From Xanthobacteraceae bacterium (GTDB taxonomy: Bacteria; Pseudomonadota; Alphaproteobacteria; Rhizobiales; Xanthobacteraceae): a stretch of DNA of 55,219 nucleotides. Positions within the stretch are counted from its first letter, which is position 1. Every line of letters starts with the position of its first letter. This document shows positions 1-8,228 of the stretch, piece after piece. A program made the position numbers and the translations under genes. The DNA is taken from assembly GCA_030041005.1 (NCBI GenBank), contig JASHOR010000104.1, forward strand, positions 1 to 55,219, given 5' to 3'. The notes below the pieces were generated by a model. That model did not search any database. It was given only the letters and a program-made list of their open reading frames with translations, and was not told where the DNA came from.

Positions 1-1
1 C

Positions 2-298
2 TATCTCGGCCACACCGACTACCGCATCCACGGCACCAACGATCCGAGTTCGATCGGCAAGCACATGTCGAGCGGCTGCATCCGCCTGCTCAACGCCGAC
101 GTGATCGACCTCTACAATCGCGTCAATGTCGGCACCAAAGTGGTCGTGCTCCCCGATACGCAGTCCCGGCAGATCAGCGCCACACAGACCGACGTCAGCT
201 TGCCGCCGCCTACACCGGCCTCGGCGTCGCACGTCTCCGCTCGGTTGCTGGCGCGGATTGTAGCGCGCCATGATGACGCGCTGACCGGCCTCTATTGA
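2..298 (+). CDS. L,D-transpeptidase (YkuD domain), C-terminal part
   Basis: The reading frame enters from the left edge without a start, so only the last 98 residues are present. The visible part carries the end of a YkuD catalytic domain: the His motif YRIHGTND, followed by SSGCIRLLN holding the catalytic Cys, then the usual helix and a closing strand (KVVVLP). Enzymes of this family act in the periplasm and form 3-3 peptidoglycan cross-links or attach proteins to peptidoglycan. The last 40 residues after the domain are a low-complexity Ala/Pro/Ser tail. The 153 bases that follow, up to the kinase gene, hold nothing I recognise. Family call firm; substrate unknown. Confidence 0.87.
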   Translation, partial: YLGHTDYRIHGTNDPSSIGKHMSSGCIRLLNADVIDLYNRVNVGTKVVVLPDTQSRQISATQTDVSLPPPTPASASHVSARLLARIVARHDDALTGLY

Positions 299-451
299 GT
301 TGAAGCTGGAACTGACGCGGCGCGATCCGGCCGCGTCCATGCTGGCAGAACGACAATACCGGCTTCGGCCGAAGCGCAACCCGTGCGAACTTCGGCCGTT
401 TTCATATTGGAGAATCGCTTTCGGGTGCAACCCGATAAAAAGCGTATAAAA

Positions 452-2041
452 ATGGATCCACTCAAGCGAATGAACGCTCCTGCACCCGGATCGCATCGCG
501 CGACAGACAACGGCGGACGAGAATTCTTCGCCGATTTTACGGTCGTCCAGGACGTACTGCAGGCCGCGCGAATCGGTATCTGGTGTTGGGATATGAGCTC
601 CGGCGGGCTGACGTGGTCGAACAATCTGGAGGCCATTCATCGAATGCCCGAAGGAAGGTTCGACGGCACCTACGCCGGCTTCGAGCAACAGATCGACCGC
701 GAAGACTTGCCGAAGATCGAGGCCGCCATCGGCGTGGCGCTGCGCACGCACGACACCTATCGGGTGCGCTATCGGCTTTCCCGGAGCGAGGGACGCGAGG
801 AACGCTGGCTCGAAGCGTGTGGCACGGTGGCGCTGCACGACGGAGTGCCCGAGCGCATGCTCGGCCTTTGCTACGACGTGACCGAGCGAGTCAATCTCGA
901 GGCGGAGTTGCGCAGCCGGATCAAGCAGCAGGAAGCGCTCGCCCAGCTTGGCGAGCGGGCATTGGCGGAGCCCGATCTGGAGCGGCTCCTCAACGATGCC
1001 GTCAGTACGGTCGCCGTCATCCTTTCGCTCGATTTCGTTCAAATCCTCGAACTCCTTCCCGGCAATACCGACCTGCTGCTGCGCGCTGGCTTTGGCTGGA
1101 AGCCGGACGACGTCGGCGCAATCACCGCGTCGATGGCGCCCGGCAGCTATGGCCGCTTTACCTTGGATTCGCGGCTCCCGGTCATCACCACGGATTTTAC
1201 CAGCGAGACCAGATACAGCGTCGATTCCTACTTGCGCGACCACGGCTGCGTCAGCGGCGTCAGCGTGACGATTGCCGGCCGAGACGACCGTTCTTACGGT
1301 ACGCTCGGCGTCTGCACCAAAGCCGAGCGGCGCTTCAACGCGCAAGAAATCGCGTTTTTGGCGGCGACCGCCAACCTGCTTGCGGGCGCCATCGCGCGCC
1401 GCCAGCTCGAGCAACGCCACGAATTGATGATCCGCGACATGCGTCATCGCTCGGGAAATTTATTCTCGCAGTTGCTGGCGCTGTTCTCGCAAACGGCACG
1501 AACTTCAAAAAGCGTCAATGATCTGGCCAACAAGTACCGGGCTCGCGTCCTTGCCTTGGCGAATGCGCAACGGCTGGTCACCGAAGGTGGCGGGAGATCA
1601 ATACCGCTTACCGATCTGTTGAATGTCCTGCTCGGACCCTACCTCGATCGCGTGTCTTTCACCGGCCCGAACGTGGAGCTCGAGCCCGACCCGGTGTTCA
1701 ACTTGAGCGCGGCACTGCACGAGCTTGCGGACAATGCGATCAAGCATGGCAGTCTGTCACGCTCCAAAGGCCGTCTTGATCTTAGTTGGTCGGTGAGCCG
1801 CACCGATCGGGGCATGACGCTTCTGCTCGATTGGATGGAACGCAACGGACCGGCCGCGCGCCGACCGAAACGTCTCGGTTTCGGTTCGCGCCTGATTGCT
1901 CTCGTTATCGAGCGGCAACTGAACGGCGAGGTGACCCGCTCGTTCACCTCCAAGGGGCTTACGGTGCACATGGTCGTCCCGCTCACCCATGAACGTTGGC
2001 CGACGGCACCGGCTTCGGCGCGCCAGTCGGAAAACGGGTAG
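452..2041 (+). CDS. HWE/HisKA_2-type sensor histidine kinase (PAS-GAF)
   Basis: A soluble sensor kinase of 529 residues from the ATG at 452; the frame stays open back to a GTG at 383, so the start is uncertain. A PAS fold lies at about 37-147, a GAF domain at about 163-318, and then the kinase core. The phospho-acceptor His is in MRHRSGN (about 332), the N-box is HELADNAIKHG (423-433), and a W-x-E signature (W461, E463) and a GFGSRL glycine box follow, as in the HWE family. There is no membrane segment, so the signal is probably cytoplasmic. No response regulator lies next to it, which is common for orphan HWE kinases of Hyphomicrobiales. The input signal is not readable. Confidence 0.86.
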   Translation: MDPLKRMNAPAPGSHRATDNGGREFFADFTVVQDVLQAARIGIWCWDMSSGGLTWSNNLEAIHRMPEGRFDGTYAGFEQQIDREDLPKIEAAIGVALRTHDTYRVRYRLSRSEGREERWLEACGTVALHDGVPERMLGLCYDVTERVNLEAELRSRIKQQEALAQLGERALAEPDLERLLNDAVSTVAVILSLDFVQILELLPGNTDLLLRAGFGWKPDDVGAITASMAPGSYGRFTLDSRLPVITTDFTSETRYSVDSYLRDHGCVSGVSVTIAGRDDRSYGTLGVCTKAERRFNAQEIAFLAATANLLAGAIARRQLEQRHELMIRDMRHRSGNLFSQLLALFSQTARTSKSVNDLANKYRARVLALANAQRLVTEGGGRSIPLTDLLNVLLGPYLDRVSFTGPNVELEPDPVFNLSAALHELADNAIKHGSLSRSKGRLDLSWSVSRTDRGMTLLLDWMERNGPAARRPKRLGFGSRLIALVIERQLNGEVTRSFTSKGLTVHMVVPLTHERWPTAPASARQSENG

Positions 2042-2064
2042 AGCGGGATGTCGCGGCAACCGAC

Positions 2065-2111
2065 CGCGCCCCGCCGGCGGCATCTGCCCCTCCGCGCCCC
2101 GCCGGCGGCAT
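2065..2111. repeat. two 19-bp direct repeats between convergent genes
   Basis: Identical 19-bp copies at 2065-2083 and 2093-2111, each containing the self-complementary core CCGCCGGCGG. They fill the gap between the convergent kinase and ornithine-cyclodeaminase-like genes. The second copy ends right at the stop of the minus-strand gene. They could fold into GC-rich hairpins and act as a bidirectional terminator; no T-tract is present. Confidence 0.6.
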
Positions 2112-2112
2112 A

Positions 2113-3186
2113 CTACGGATGCACCTCTTCGGTGAACCAATCGGTGGGCAGATCGCGGCCAGCGCAGCTTTCTTTGGCCTTACGGTAGAGCAGCGCGCCC
2201 ACTGCCGCGAATTGATAGCCGAGTCCGAGATTATTGATAAAGCAGGTGACCTCTTGATCGGATGCGCGGCCCCGCGCGCGGCCAAGGATCAGGTCCGGCA
2301 ACGTCGGAAGCTTATCGAAGTCCAAGCCGCCGGCGGATTCCCAGCCGCGACCGTCGGCTCTCTCGGGGACAACCAGGTCCTTGGTCACGACGTGGATCGG
2401 ACGCGCATCATGGGTATGAATGACGACTCGGTCCGCGCGCTTCACGGCATGCGCATCGATTTCCGGACGCTTGATCGAGCTTAAATGCATGCCGGGCTCG
2501 ATCCAATGCGCGAAGAAGATCGGATCGAGCGTATTGGTGGCGCACATCACGATATCGGCACCTCTGATGGCATCCTCCGGCGTTGCCACAGCCGTCACCG
2601 GCACGTCGAGCAACTCGCTCATCGCTTGCGCGAATGCGCCACAATTGTTCGCGTTGGGGGAAAAACAGCGGATCGAACTGATTGCGCGAACCGCGCACAC
2701 CGCCATGAGCTGAGCGCCCGCCTGCCACCCCGACCCCAGAATCCCGACCGTATTTGCAGCCTCCCGCGCCAGATACTTGGCGCCTAATCCATTGGCGGCC
2801 CCAACCCGCATGCGCTGCATGACGCCATCGGGAAAGATCGCCAGCGGCTCGCCCGTGTCGGTCGAGAACAGCAGCACCAGCCCAACGTAGCGGTTGCCCG
2901 GGGCCGCACGTATTTTCTCGCGACGGATATTGTTGCCCCTCTGCGGCCAGGTAACGATATCGGAGTTGATCCGGATCGCGCCGACGCCAAGCTTGGGAAT
3001 GACGCCGTCCATCGATTTGAGGCTGTAGAGTGCGTCCTGGCGCGCGGTAGGGGTCATGCAATCGGAGCGTGTTCGCGAAACTCCGCGTCCTTCGGCCAAT
3101 TCCCGATACGCCTCCTCCAATATCGCAATGCACTCAGGCATCGTGAGCAGATTGCTGACGTCGTCATTCGAGAGAAGCAGGGTCAT
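2113..3186 (-). CDS. ornithine cyclodeaminase / mu-crystallin family protein
   Basis: A 357-residue cytosolic NAD(P)-dependent protein of normal family length. The N-terminal half has the family dimerisation/substrate fold. The Rossmann motif GSGWQAGAQ is at 151-159, followed by the usual ADIVMCATNT stretch. Members include ornithine cyclodeaminase, alanine dehydrogenase, ketimine reductases and opine-type enzymes, and sequence alone does not separate them. The gene faces away from a NitT/TauT-type binding protein and a deacetylase-like hydrolase, so a role in using an imported amino or keto acid is possible but inferred. Confidence 0.86.
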   Translation of the reverse strand: MTLLLSNDDVSNLLTMPECIAILEEAYRELAEGRGVSRTRSDCMTPTARQDALYSLKSMDGVIPKLGVGAIRINSDIVTWPQRGNNIRREKIRAAPGNRYVGLVLLFSTDTGEPLAIFPDGVMQRMRVGAANGLGAKYLAREAANTVGILGSGWQAGAQLMAVCAVRAISSIRCFSPNANNCGAFAQAMSELLDVPVTAVATPEDAIRGADIVMCATNTLDPIFFAHWIEPGMHLSSIKRPEIDAHAVKRADRVVIHTHDARPIHVVTKDLVVPERADGRGWESAGGLDFDKLPTLPDLILGRARGRASDQEVTCFINNLGLGYQFAAVGALLYRKAKESCAGRDLPTDWFTEEVHP

Positions 3187-3553
3187 GATTCCCCACTATG
3201 TCGCCGCGGCCGCACTGAGCTTCGGATAGCCGACCGACAATGATGGCGTCAATTCTCTCGTCGCCGTTGACGACTTCCGCGAGAAATACCGCCGATCAAA
3301 GAAGGAGCAAGGACGCAATGAGCGCAAGACGACGTTATCATCGTTGGCCAAAAGCCAGGGCGAATGGTATCCGCATCGTGCTGGCGACAAAATGGTGGCA
3401 GGGCCGGGAGACGCGTTGGGCAACCATAGGCCGCTTGCGTCCGTCTGCCACGTCCAACATTATCGATTGCGCTTTGAGGCCGGCGGGCCGCTTGCGCAAT
3501 CCGCTTGATTGGCTGAGGATTTCAACGCGGCAGTCGGCAATCAGGCGGGTGCG
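3187..3553. other. divergent intergenic region
   Basis: This 367-base stretch separates two divergent genes and should carry both promoters. I see no convincing gene, RNA or operator in it. The short open frames have no family resemblance. A TTG-initiated extension of the downstream binding protein back to 3509 is possible but would place extra residues in front of a complete signal peptide. Confidence 0.5.
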
Positions 3554-4537
3554 ATGCGATTGAGCTTGTGGAGACTGGTCGGCTTTGTGGCGGCGGTCGC
3601 GGTCATCGGGCCGAGCGTGCGGCCGGCTAGGGCAGCCGACACCATAACAATGGTTACGACCGGCAAAGGATCGGCGCAGCAATGGCCGATTTTTATTGCC
3701 ATCACAAACGGTTACATGGCCGAGAACGGGGTCGCGCTGGATCTGGTCGCGGCGCCGTCATCGGCCGCGGCCGTTCAGCAGCTTGCGGCCGGCTCCGCCA
3801 ACCTCGAGTCTGGCGGTCTGGTCGATCCGCTGCTCGCCATCGACAAGGGGGCCAAAATCGCGGTGCTGCGCGTCGAGACCCAAGTCGCGCCGTATTCGCT
3901 GTGGGCGAAGCCCGCGATCAAATCGATTGCCGAGTTGCGCGGCAAGCTGATCAGCATCGGCGGCGCGAAGGACATTACCCGCATCTACCTCGAACGCACC
4001 TTGATCCCGAACGGGGTCAAGCCCGGCGAATACGACTTGATTTTCGCCGGCACCACGGCGGCACGGTTTGCGGCCTTGTCGTCGGGCGCCGTCGATGCGT
4101 CGCTTTTGGTCCCGCCGTTCAGCTTCGCGGCAAAGAAAATCGGATTGTCGCATCTTGCCGACGTGGCGAGCTATGCGCGCGATCTGCCCTTTACCGGATA
4201 TGCGACGAACATCGCCTGGGGCTCGACGCACAAGTCCTTGTTGCTTGGCTTTCTCAAGGCCATGGCCGAGGGCGCCGACTGGTTTAACGACGATGCCAAC
4301 CGGAACGAGGCGATCGACATCCTGGTCAAGCGATCCGGCATGAGCCGGGCCGACGTGGCGGCCACCTACGCTTATTATCGCCAACTTCATATCTTCGATC
4401 ACCGAGGTTCGATCGAATCGGCGACGGTGGCCAACCTCATCAAGGCGATGCAGCAGATGCACGATTTCGACGGGCCGCGCGACATCGGCCGGTTTATCGA
4501 TCCCGAGATTACCGGCCTGGCGGCGCAAGTGAAGTAG
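3554..4537 (+). CDS. NitT/TauT-type ABC transporter substrate-binding protein
   Basis: A 327-residue periplasmic solute-binding protein of the NMT1/THI5-like fold. The ATG at 3554 was chosen because it directly begins a Sec signal peptide (residues 1-27, ending in ARA). Typical family segments follow: GKGSAQQWPIFIA, a stretch about residues 50-80 scoring presence/absence of ligand, and DASLLVPP. These proteins capture small organic anions or aromatic acids for an ABC importer. No permease or ATPase gene is adjacent, and the only complete importer core in the window is at 44033-45754. The gene sits 13 bases ahead of the deacetylase-like gene and probably shares its transcript. Confidence 0.82.
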   Translation: MRLSLWRLVGFVAAVAVIGPSVRPARAADTITMVTTGKGSAQQWPIFIAITNGYMAENGVALDLVAAPSSAAAVQQLAAGSANLESGGLVDPLLAIDKGAKIAVLRVETQVAPYSLWAKPAIKSIAELRGKLISIGGAKDITRIYLERTLIPNGVKPGEYDLIFAGTTAARFAALSSGAVDASLLVPPFSFAAKKIGLSHLADVASYARDLPFTGYATNIAWGSTHKSLLLGFLKAMAEGADWFNDDANRNEAIDILVKRSGMSRADVAATYAYYRQLHIFDHRGSIESATVANLIKAMQQMHDFDGPRDIGRFIDPEITGLAAQVK

Positions 4538-4550
4538 GCAAGGAGGATCA

Positions 4551-5396
4551 ATGAGCGCGCAGGACGCCGATCCGTTTGGACTCTTTCCCTTTCAGGCGAT
4601 CGTCGATCGTCCGCCGATCGTGTGGCCGAACGGCGCGCGCGTGGCCGTCTGGGTGATTCCCAACGTCGAACACTTCCACGTCGAGATCGGCGCCGAGGCT
4701 CCCGACATTCGCAACCATTCGCGCCGCGACTACGGCAATCGGGTCGGCGTGTGGCGGATCATGGAGGTGCTGGCGAAGCACGGGGTGCGCGGCACCGTCG
4801 CCCTCAACGGCGAGGTCTCGCGCTTCTATCCGCGCATCATGGAAGAGATGACGCGGATGAAATGGGAACTGATGGGTCACGGGCTGACCAATTCGGTGCG
4901 GCTCACCGGCCTCACCAGGGAGCAAGAGGCCAATGTCATCGGCGAAGCGCGCGCCGCGATCGAGCAGTGGGGACAGAAAATGCGCGGCTGGCTTGGGCCG
5001 GGGTTGAGCGAGACCTGGAATACGCTCGACCTTCTGCGCGCCAATGGCGTCGAATACGTCTGCGATTTCATCAACGATGACTTGCCCTATCGGATGAATA
5101 ACGGCCTGTATTCGATACCGTATTCTATTGAGCTCAACGACATGCCGTTGTTCAATATGCCGAGCATCGGCATCGACGAATTTTATCGCCGCATCTGCGA
5201 AACGTTCGACGTACTCTACGAAGAAGGCGCCCGGAACGGCCGCGTCATGGCCGTCGCGCTGCATCCATTCCTGATCGGCGCCCCGCACCGCATCCGAACG
5301 CTCGATCGCGCGCTCTCTTATGTCGCCTCGCACGGCAACGTCTGGTTCGCGACCGGATCGGAGATCATCGATACCTATCGGCAGCAGGAACGCTGA
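4551..5396 (+). CDS. polysaccharide deacetylase / PuuE-allantoinase-like hydrolase
   Basis: A 281-residue NodB-fold protein of the subgroup related to PuuE-type allantoinases, not a secreted cell-wall deacetylase: there is no signal peptide and an extended N-terminus (RPPIVWPNGARVAVWV) typical of the cytosolic branch. A likely metal-site segment is MGHGLTN at about residues 105-111. A strong Shine-Dalgarno (AAGGAGG) lies 5 bases ahead of the ATG at 4551. The gene follows the binding protein closely, which suggests hydrolysis of an imported C-N or ester compound. Exact substrate unknown. Confidence 0.84.
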   Translation: MSAQDADPFGLFPFQAIVDRPPIVWPNGARVAVWVIPNVEHFHVEIGAEAPDIRNHSRRDYGNRVGVWRIMEVLAKHGVRGTVALNGEVSRFYPRIMEEMTRMKWELMGHGLTNSVRLTGLTREQEANVIGEARAAIEQWGQKMRGWLGPGLSETWNTLDLLRANGVEYVCDFINDDLPYRMNNGLYSIPYSIELNDMPLFNMPSIGIDEFYRRICETFDVLYEEGARNGRVMAVALHPFLIGAPHRIRTLDRALSYVASHGNVWFATGSEIIDTYRQQER

Positions 5397-5490
5397 CCGG
5401 CTCACGAGCAAAAAGCTGCGGAGGCCGTCGGCTGCAACGACTGGTTCGTGCGGTTGCCCCGCTCTCCACTGCCCGCGGCCCGGCACCGCA

Positions 5491-5763
5491 TTAATCGCGC
5501 GTATCGTGCGCCTTGCGGATGCGTTCAGTATAGACGATCGGCTTGAGGCCGAACAGTTCCCAGCGCGTCAGATACGACATCAGGAACGGATGGCAGCCGT
5601 GCTCGTAGAGCCACGCCACGTCCCCGGCGAGCAGCGCGCTGCGCTCGTCGTCGCTGAGATCACGCCCGACGATCGCCGTGACGGGATCGCGCTTGACGGC
5701 TTCACGAAAAACAAGGTCGTGCAGTGCATCGCGGCAGATCCTGTTGACAGCGTAGACGCTCAT
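5491..5763 (-). CDS. LigA-like small subunit of class III extradiol dioxygenase
   Basis: A 90-residue all-helical protein matching the alpha subunit family of protocatechuate 4,5-dioxygenase (LigA domain). Visible family traits are the N-terminal NRICRDALHD stretch, the centre LLAGDVAWLYEHGCHPFLM and RWELFG. It has no catalytic residues itself; in LigAB it caps the active site of the beta subunit. It lies 16 bases downstream of the LigB-type gene on the same strand, so the two form one transcript and one enzyme. The C-terminus is close to the usual length. Confidence 0.82.
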   Translation of the reverse strand: MSVYAVNRICRDALHDLVFREAVKRDPVTAIVGRDLSDDERSALLAGDVAWLYEHGCHPFLMSYLTRWELFGLKPIVYTERIRKAHDTRD

Positions 5764-5779
5764 GTTCGGGCTCGCCGGC

Positions 5780-6607
5780 TCAGTTCAGCCGCCATGCCGC
5801 AAAGGCTTGGCCGTGATCGTTCTGCGGCAGGATGGTCAGCGGCTTGCGCGCCCCGATGACGCCGAGCAGCGCAATCCAGTTGAGCAATTCGCCGCCGATA
5901 TTGCCGGCGCGCAGCATCCGCGCCGTGGTCGCCTCGGCTACCAGGTCGTCGATCCGCATGGCGGCGAGCCTATCCTGCACGTGCTGCGACCATTGTGGAT
6001 CCGGCGTGCAGGCGGCGCGGTCACCGATCGGAATTTTCGGTCCACCGATCTCCAGTGAAAAGCTGCCGCTGCCGATGACGGCAACACGCAAGCGCTCGGG
6101 CCACTCGCCGACCGCCGCGCGCACCGCCTCGCCGAGCGCGAAACAGCGCCTTGCCGTCGGCAACGGCGGGGCCAAGCAATTGATGAAGATCGGCAGCACC
6201 GGGATGCTCATGTCCGGAGTCACAAAATGTAGCGGCACCATCACGGCGTGATCGACTTCGAAGTCCTGCACCAGCGCAATGTCGAAGCCGCGCTCAATGG
6301 CGGCCTGGCGGATGTGCGCCGCCAGCGCTCCCGGCACCGCAACCCTGTAGCGCGGCATCGGCGTTTGATCGTTCGGCCCGGCCGTTGCTTCCGCAATGCC
6401 GATCGCGAAGGTGGGAAAATTATCGAGGAAAAAGGTGTTGAAATGATCGTCGGTGAAGATCAGCAGTACATCGGGGGCGGCCTCCTCGATGTGCCTTGCC
6501 ATCTCGGCATAAAAGCGGGCGGTCTCGCATTGCGGTCCGTGGCGCAGCACCAGTGCCGGAGAGCCCGGATTGTGCGGCATGCCGAACCCGGCAACGATTT
6601 CGGCCAT
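5780..6607 (-). CDS. LigB-like catalytic subunit of class III extradiol dioxygenase
   Basis: A 275-residue cytosolic Fe(II) dioxygenase subunit. The expected iron ligands are present: His12 (GMPHNPG), His55 (DDHFN) and Glu240 (GGELLNW), matching His12, His61 and Glu242 of LigB. The segment that in LigB holds the acid/base His195 (GTGGMSH) reads GSGSFSLEIGG here, so that His is Leu. This points to a LigB subgroup with another substrate or mechanism rather than a plain protocatechuate or gallate dioxygenase. The gene is paired with a LigA-type gene. Ring cleavage of a catechol-type acid is the family function; the true substrate is not readable. Confidence 0.84.
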   Translation of the reverse strand: MAEIVAGFGMPHNPGSPALVLRHGPQCETARFYAEMARHIEEAAPDVLLIFTDDHFNTFFLDNFPTFAIGIAEATAGPNDQTPMPRYRVAVPGALAAHIRQAAIERGFDIALVQDFEVDHAVMVPLHFVTPDMSIPVLPIFINCLAPPLPTARRCFALGEAVRAAVGEWPERLRVAVIGSGSFSLEIGGPKIPIGDRAACTPDPQWSQHVQDRLAAMRIDDLVAEATTARMLRAGNIGGELLNWIALLGVIGARKPLTILPQNDHGQAFAAWRLN

Positions 6608-6849
6608 CGGCTATCCTTCTTGAGAACCTGGAAGAACTTACGACCGCCCGGTCGATTTGTTAAAAACATTCGGCAGCCGGCAACGCCGGGGCTTTCGGCT
6701 TGTCTTCCTGCGCGGGAAGACGCTGTTTCTAACACGCATCGACCGCGGCTGTCGAACGTCCGCGGCAAGCAAGACAACGCGCAACGCGGCCGATGCCGAC
6801 CCGGCACCGACTGCGCCGCTGCGTAACCTAGAATCGGTTGCTGGTAAGG

Positions 6850-7026
6850 TCAGGACCGAGAATCGAGCGACAGCCCAATGCTGAACGCTTTCTGCCGAGT
6901 GGCACCTTCGGTTCTTTTCAGTTTCTTGGCGATCTTCGAAGCCGGAGTTTTCCTCTTCGCCATGGTCTTGAGCTCGCGGACCTCGCTCGAAGTCCAGGCG
7001 CGCCGTTTCTTTGTCCTCGTAGCCAT
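6850..7026 (-). CDS. small basic SANT/HTH-like protein, 58 residues
   Basis: A short gene of 58 residues, very rich in Lys and Arg. It starts at the ATG at 7026 with a strong Shine-Dalgarno (AAAGGGAGG) just upstream. The protein has the pattern of a single Myb/SANT-like helix-turn-helix: RAWTSSEVRELKTMAK, then KIAKKLKRTEGATRQKAF and a GLSLDSR end. I recognise it as a type of short protein found widely in Hyphomicrobiales and annotated as hypothetical. DNA or RNA binding is inferred from charge and the helix pattern. It stands alone between the dioxygenase pair and a 457-base gap. Confidence 0.75.
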   Translation of the reverse strand: MATRTKKRRAWTSSEVRELKTMAKRKTPASKIAKKLKRTEGATRQKAFSIGLSLDSRS

Positions 7027-7483
7027 AAAACCTCCCTTTCAAGTGCGGAGACTTGTACTCCTTGCAGGAGCAAAAGAAAAGCCGAGAGAAAGCATGATAA
7101 ACATGTTTGCTTCAGTCAATCACCCCGGCGATTCGGCCAACCATACAATCTTGTTAGGTCCTCCTTAACAAGATATGAGCGACGAAGCAAACAATTCTTG
7201 CGCACCTCGGCCGGATAGTTTTGCCGCAGCCCAGCCTACATCCGACTCCAGGCTTATCAACAGGTCGATCAGATAACAGAGAGAAGGACGAGCGCCGCTT
7301 CTCCTCGTCCCACAATCCGACGTCAAGCAAAACCATCGTGACAACACGTACGCGCCGCTTCTACGATGATGGTTGCGCACGAGCAAGCGGGAGACGATCG
7401 CTCCAGCGATTTTCAACTATTGCTCGCGGTCGGCTACTGACGACAGCCAAAATGGCCGCTCTGATGACAAAGGAGCTGGAGTG
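7027..7483. other. gene-free stretch with one hairpin
   Basis: This 457-base region has visibly lower GC than its neighbours. It contains the Shine-Dalgarno and presumably the promoter of the small basic protein at its left end, an inverted repeat at 7150-7172, and the leader of the DUF3574 gene at its right end. I see no coding frame with family resemblance. Confidence 0.5.
7150..7172. repeat. 23-bp inverted repeat, possible operator or hairpin
   Basis: The left arm CTTGTTAGG and right arm CCTTAACAAG pair around a TCCT centre with a single bulge. It lies in the divergent gap between the small basic protein and the DUF3574 gene. An operator and a short RNA hairpin are equally possible. Confidence 0.4.
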
Positions 7484-8041
7484 ATGGGGACCGCTCTCTT
7501 CATCCCGCAACTCATCAGCGACGGCGGCTCGCGATTACCGGCTGCCGTCTCGACGCCGGAGCCGGAGGGAGCAGCGGCCGAAGCTCGGCGCACGCATCAT
7601 CGCAAGCGGCCTTCGAGCGCCATGGGGGCGGCCTTCATTTCGGTTCTCAGCGTCGCGCTGGTGGCCGCCAGTGTCGCCCGTGCCCAGGCTCCTGCGTCGG
7701 CCTGCCGGGGAACCCAGCATCCCCAGATTGTCGCCGAGCTCCTTTTTGGCCGCGACATCGATAAGCACCTTGGGGTAAGCGAGGCCGCATGGGCGCGATT
7801 CATGGCGCGGGAAGTGACTCCGCGATTCCCTGACGGTCTGACCGTTACCGATGCGTTCGGCCAGTGGCGCGCTCATCGCGGCGGCAGGATAGTGCGCGAG
7901 CCCAGCAAGGTCGTCACCATCGTGCTGCCCGGCCATCAGGATGATCAATCCCGCCTCGATGCCGTCGTGGAGGCTTACAAGCGGCAATTTCATCAACGCT
8001 CCGTGGCCGTGATCGAGCAATTCGCCTGCGTTTCGTTCTAG
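7484..8041 (+). CDS. DUF3574 domain protein, secreted
   Basis: A 185-residue protein beginning at the ATG at 7484, preceded by AAAGGAG. Residues 1-46 are polar and low in complexity. A hydrophobic export segment follows at about 47-68 (AAFISVLSVALVAASVARA), then the DUF3574 domain with ELLFGRD and FPDGLTV(T)DAFGQWR and a terminal Cys-containing strand. A shorter protein from the ATG at 7622 would begin exactly at the signal peptide, but that ATG lacks a ribosome binding site. The stop codon TAG is part of the CTAG end of the palindromic repeat at 8038-8110. The function of DUF3574 is unknown. Confidence 0.76.
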   Translation: MGTALFIPQLISDGGSRLPAAVSTPEPEGAAAEARRTHHRKRPSSAMGAAFISVLSVALVAASVARAQAPASACRGTQHPQIVAELLFGRDIDKHLGVSEAAWARFMAREVTPRFPDGLTVTDAFGQWRAHRGGRIVREPSKVVTIVLPGHQDDQSRLDAVVEAYKRQFHQRSVAVIEQFACVSF

Positions 8042-8110
8042 TGGCCCGATTCCGAAGTTCGTCAAACGAGGGACCGCATAATGATGCGAACTTCGGAATC
8101 GGGACACTAG
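8038..8110. repeat. CTAG-ended palindromic repeat, family A copy 1
   Basis: A 73-bp element with near-perfect 24-bp terminal inverted repeats (CTAGTG-K-CCCGATTCCGAAG..., one mismatch) and CTAG at both ends. A second copy is at 25094-25167. The CTAG ends fit a YTAR-type 4-bp target duplication as made by some IS5-family transposases, so this may be a MITE; that is inference. Its left CTAG provides the stop of the DUF3574 gene. Confidence 0.8.
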
Positions 8111-8228
8111 CTTGGTTCGCGCGCATTCCGCTTGCCGTCGCCCGAAAACGGGGACACGGGGGTTGCAGCGGTTGAACCCCGTGCCTAGCTTTGTTTCAGG
8201 GAAACGACCGGATCGGGAGCGGCCTCGG

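Noticed and set aside
583-1521. 312-codon frame inside the sensor kinase
   Set aside because: Alternate-frame shadow of the PAS-GAF-kinase gene, Arg-rich and featureless.
6638-6849. Coding extension around the small basic protein (134-codon minus-strand frame)
   Set aside because: It is out of frame with the recognisable 58-residue protein, which has its own start, stop and ribosome binding site.
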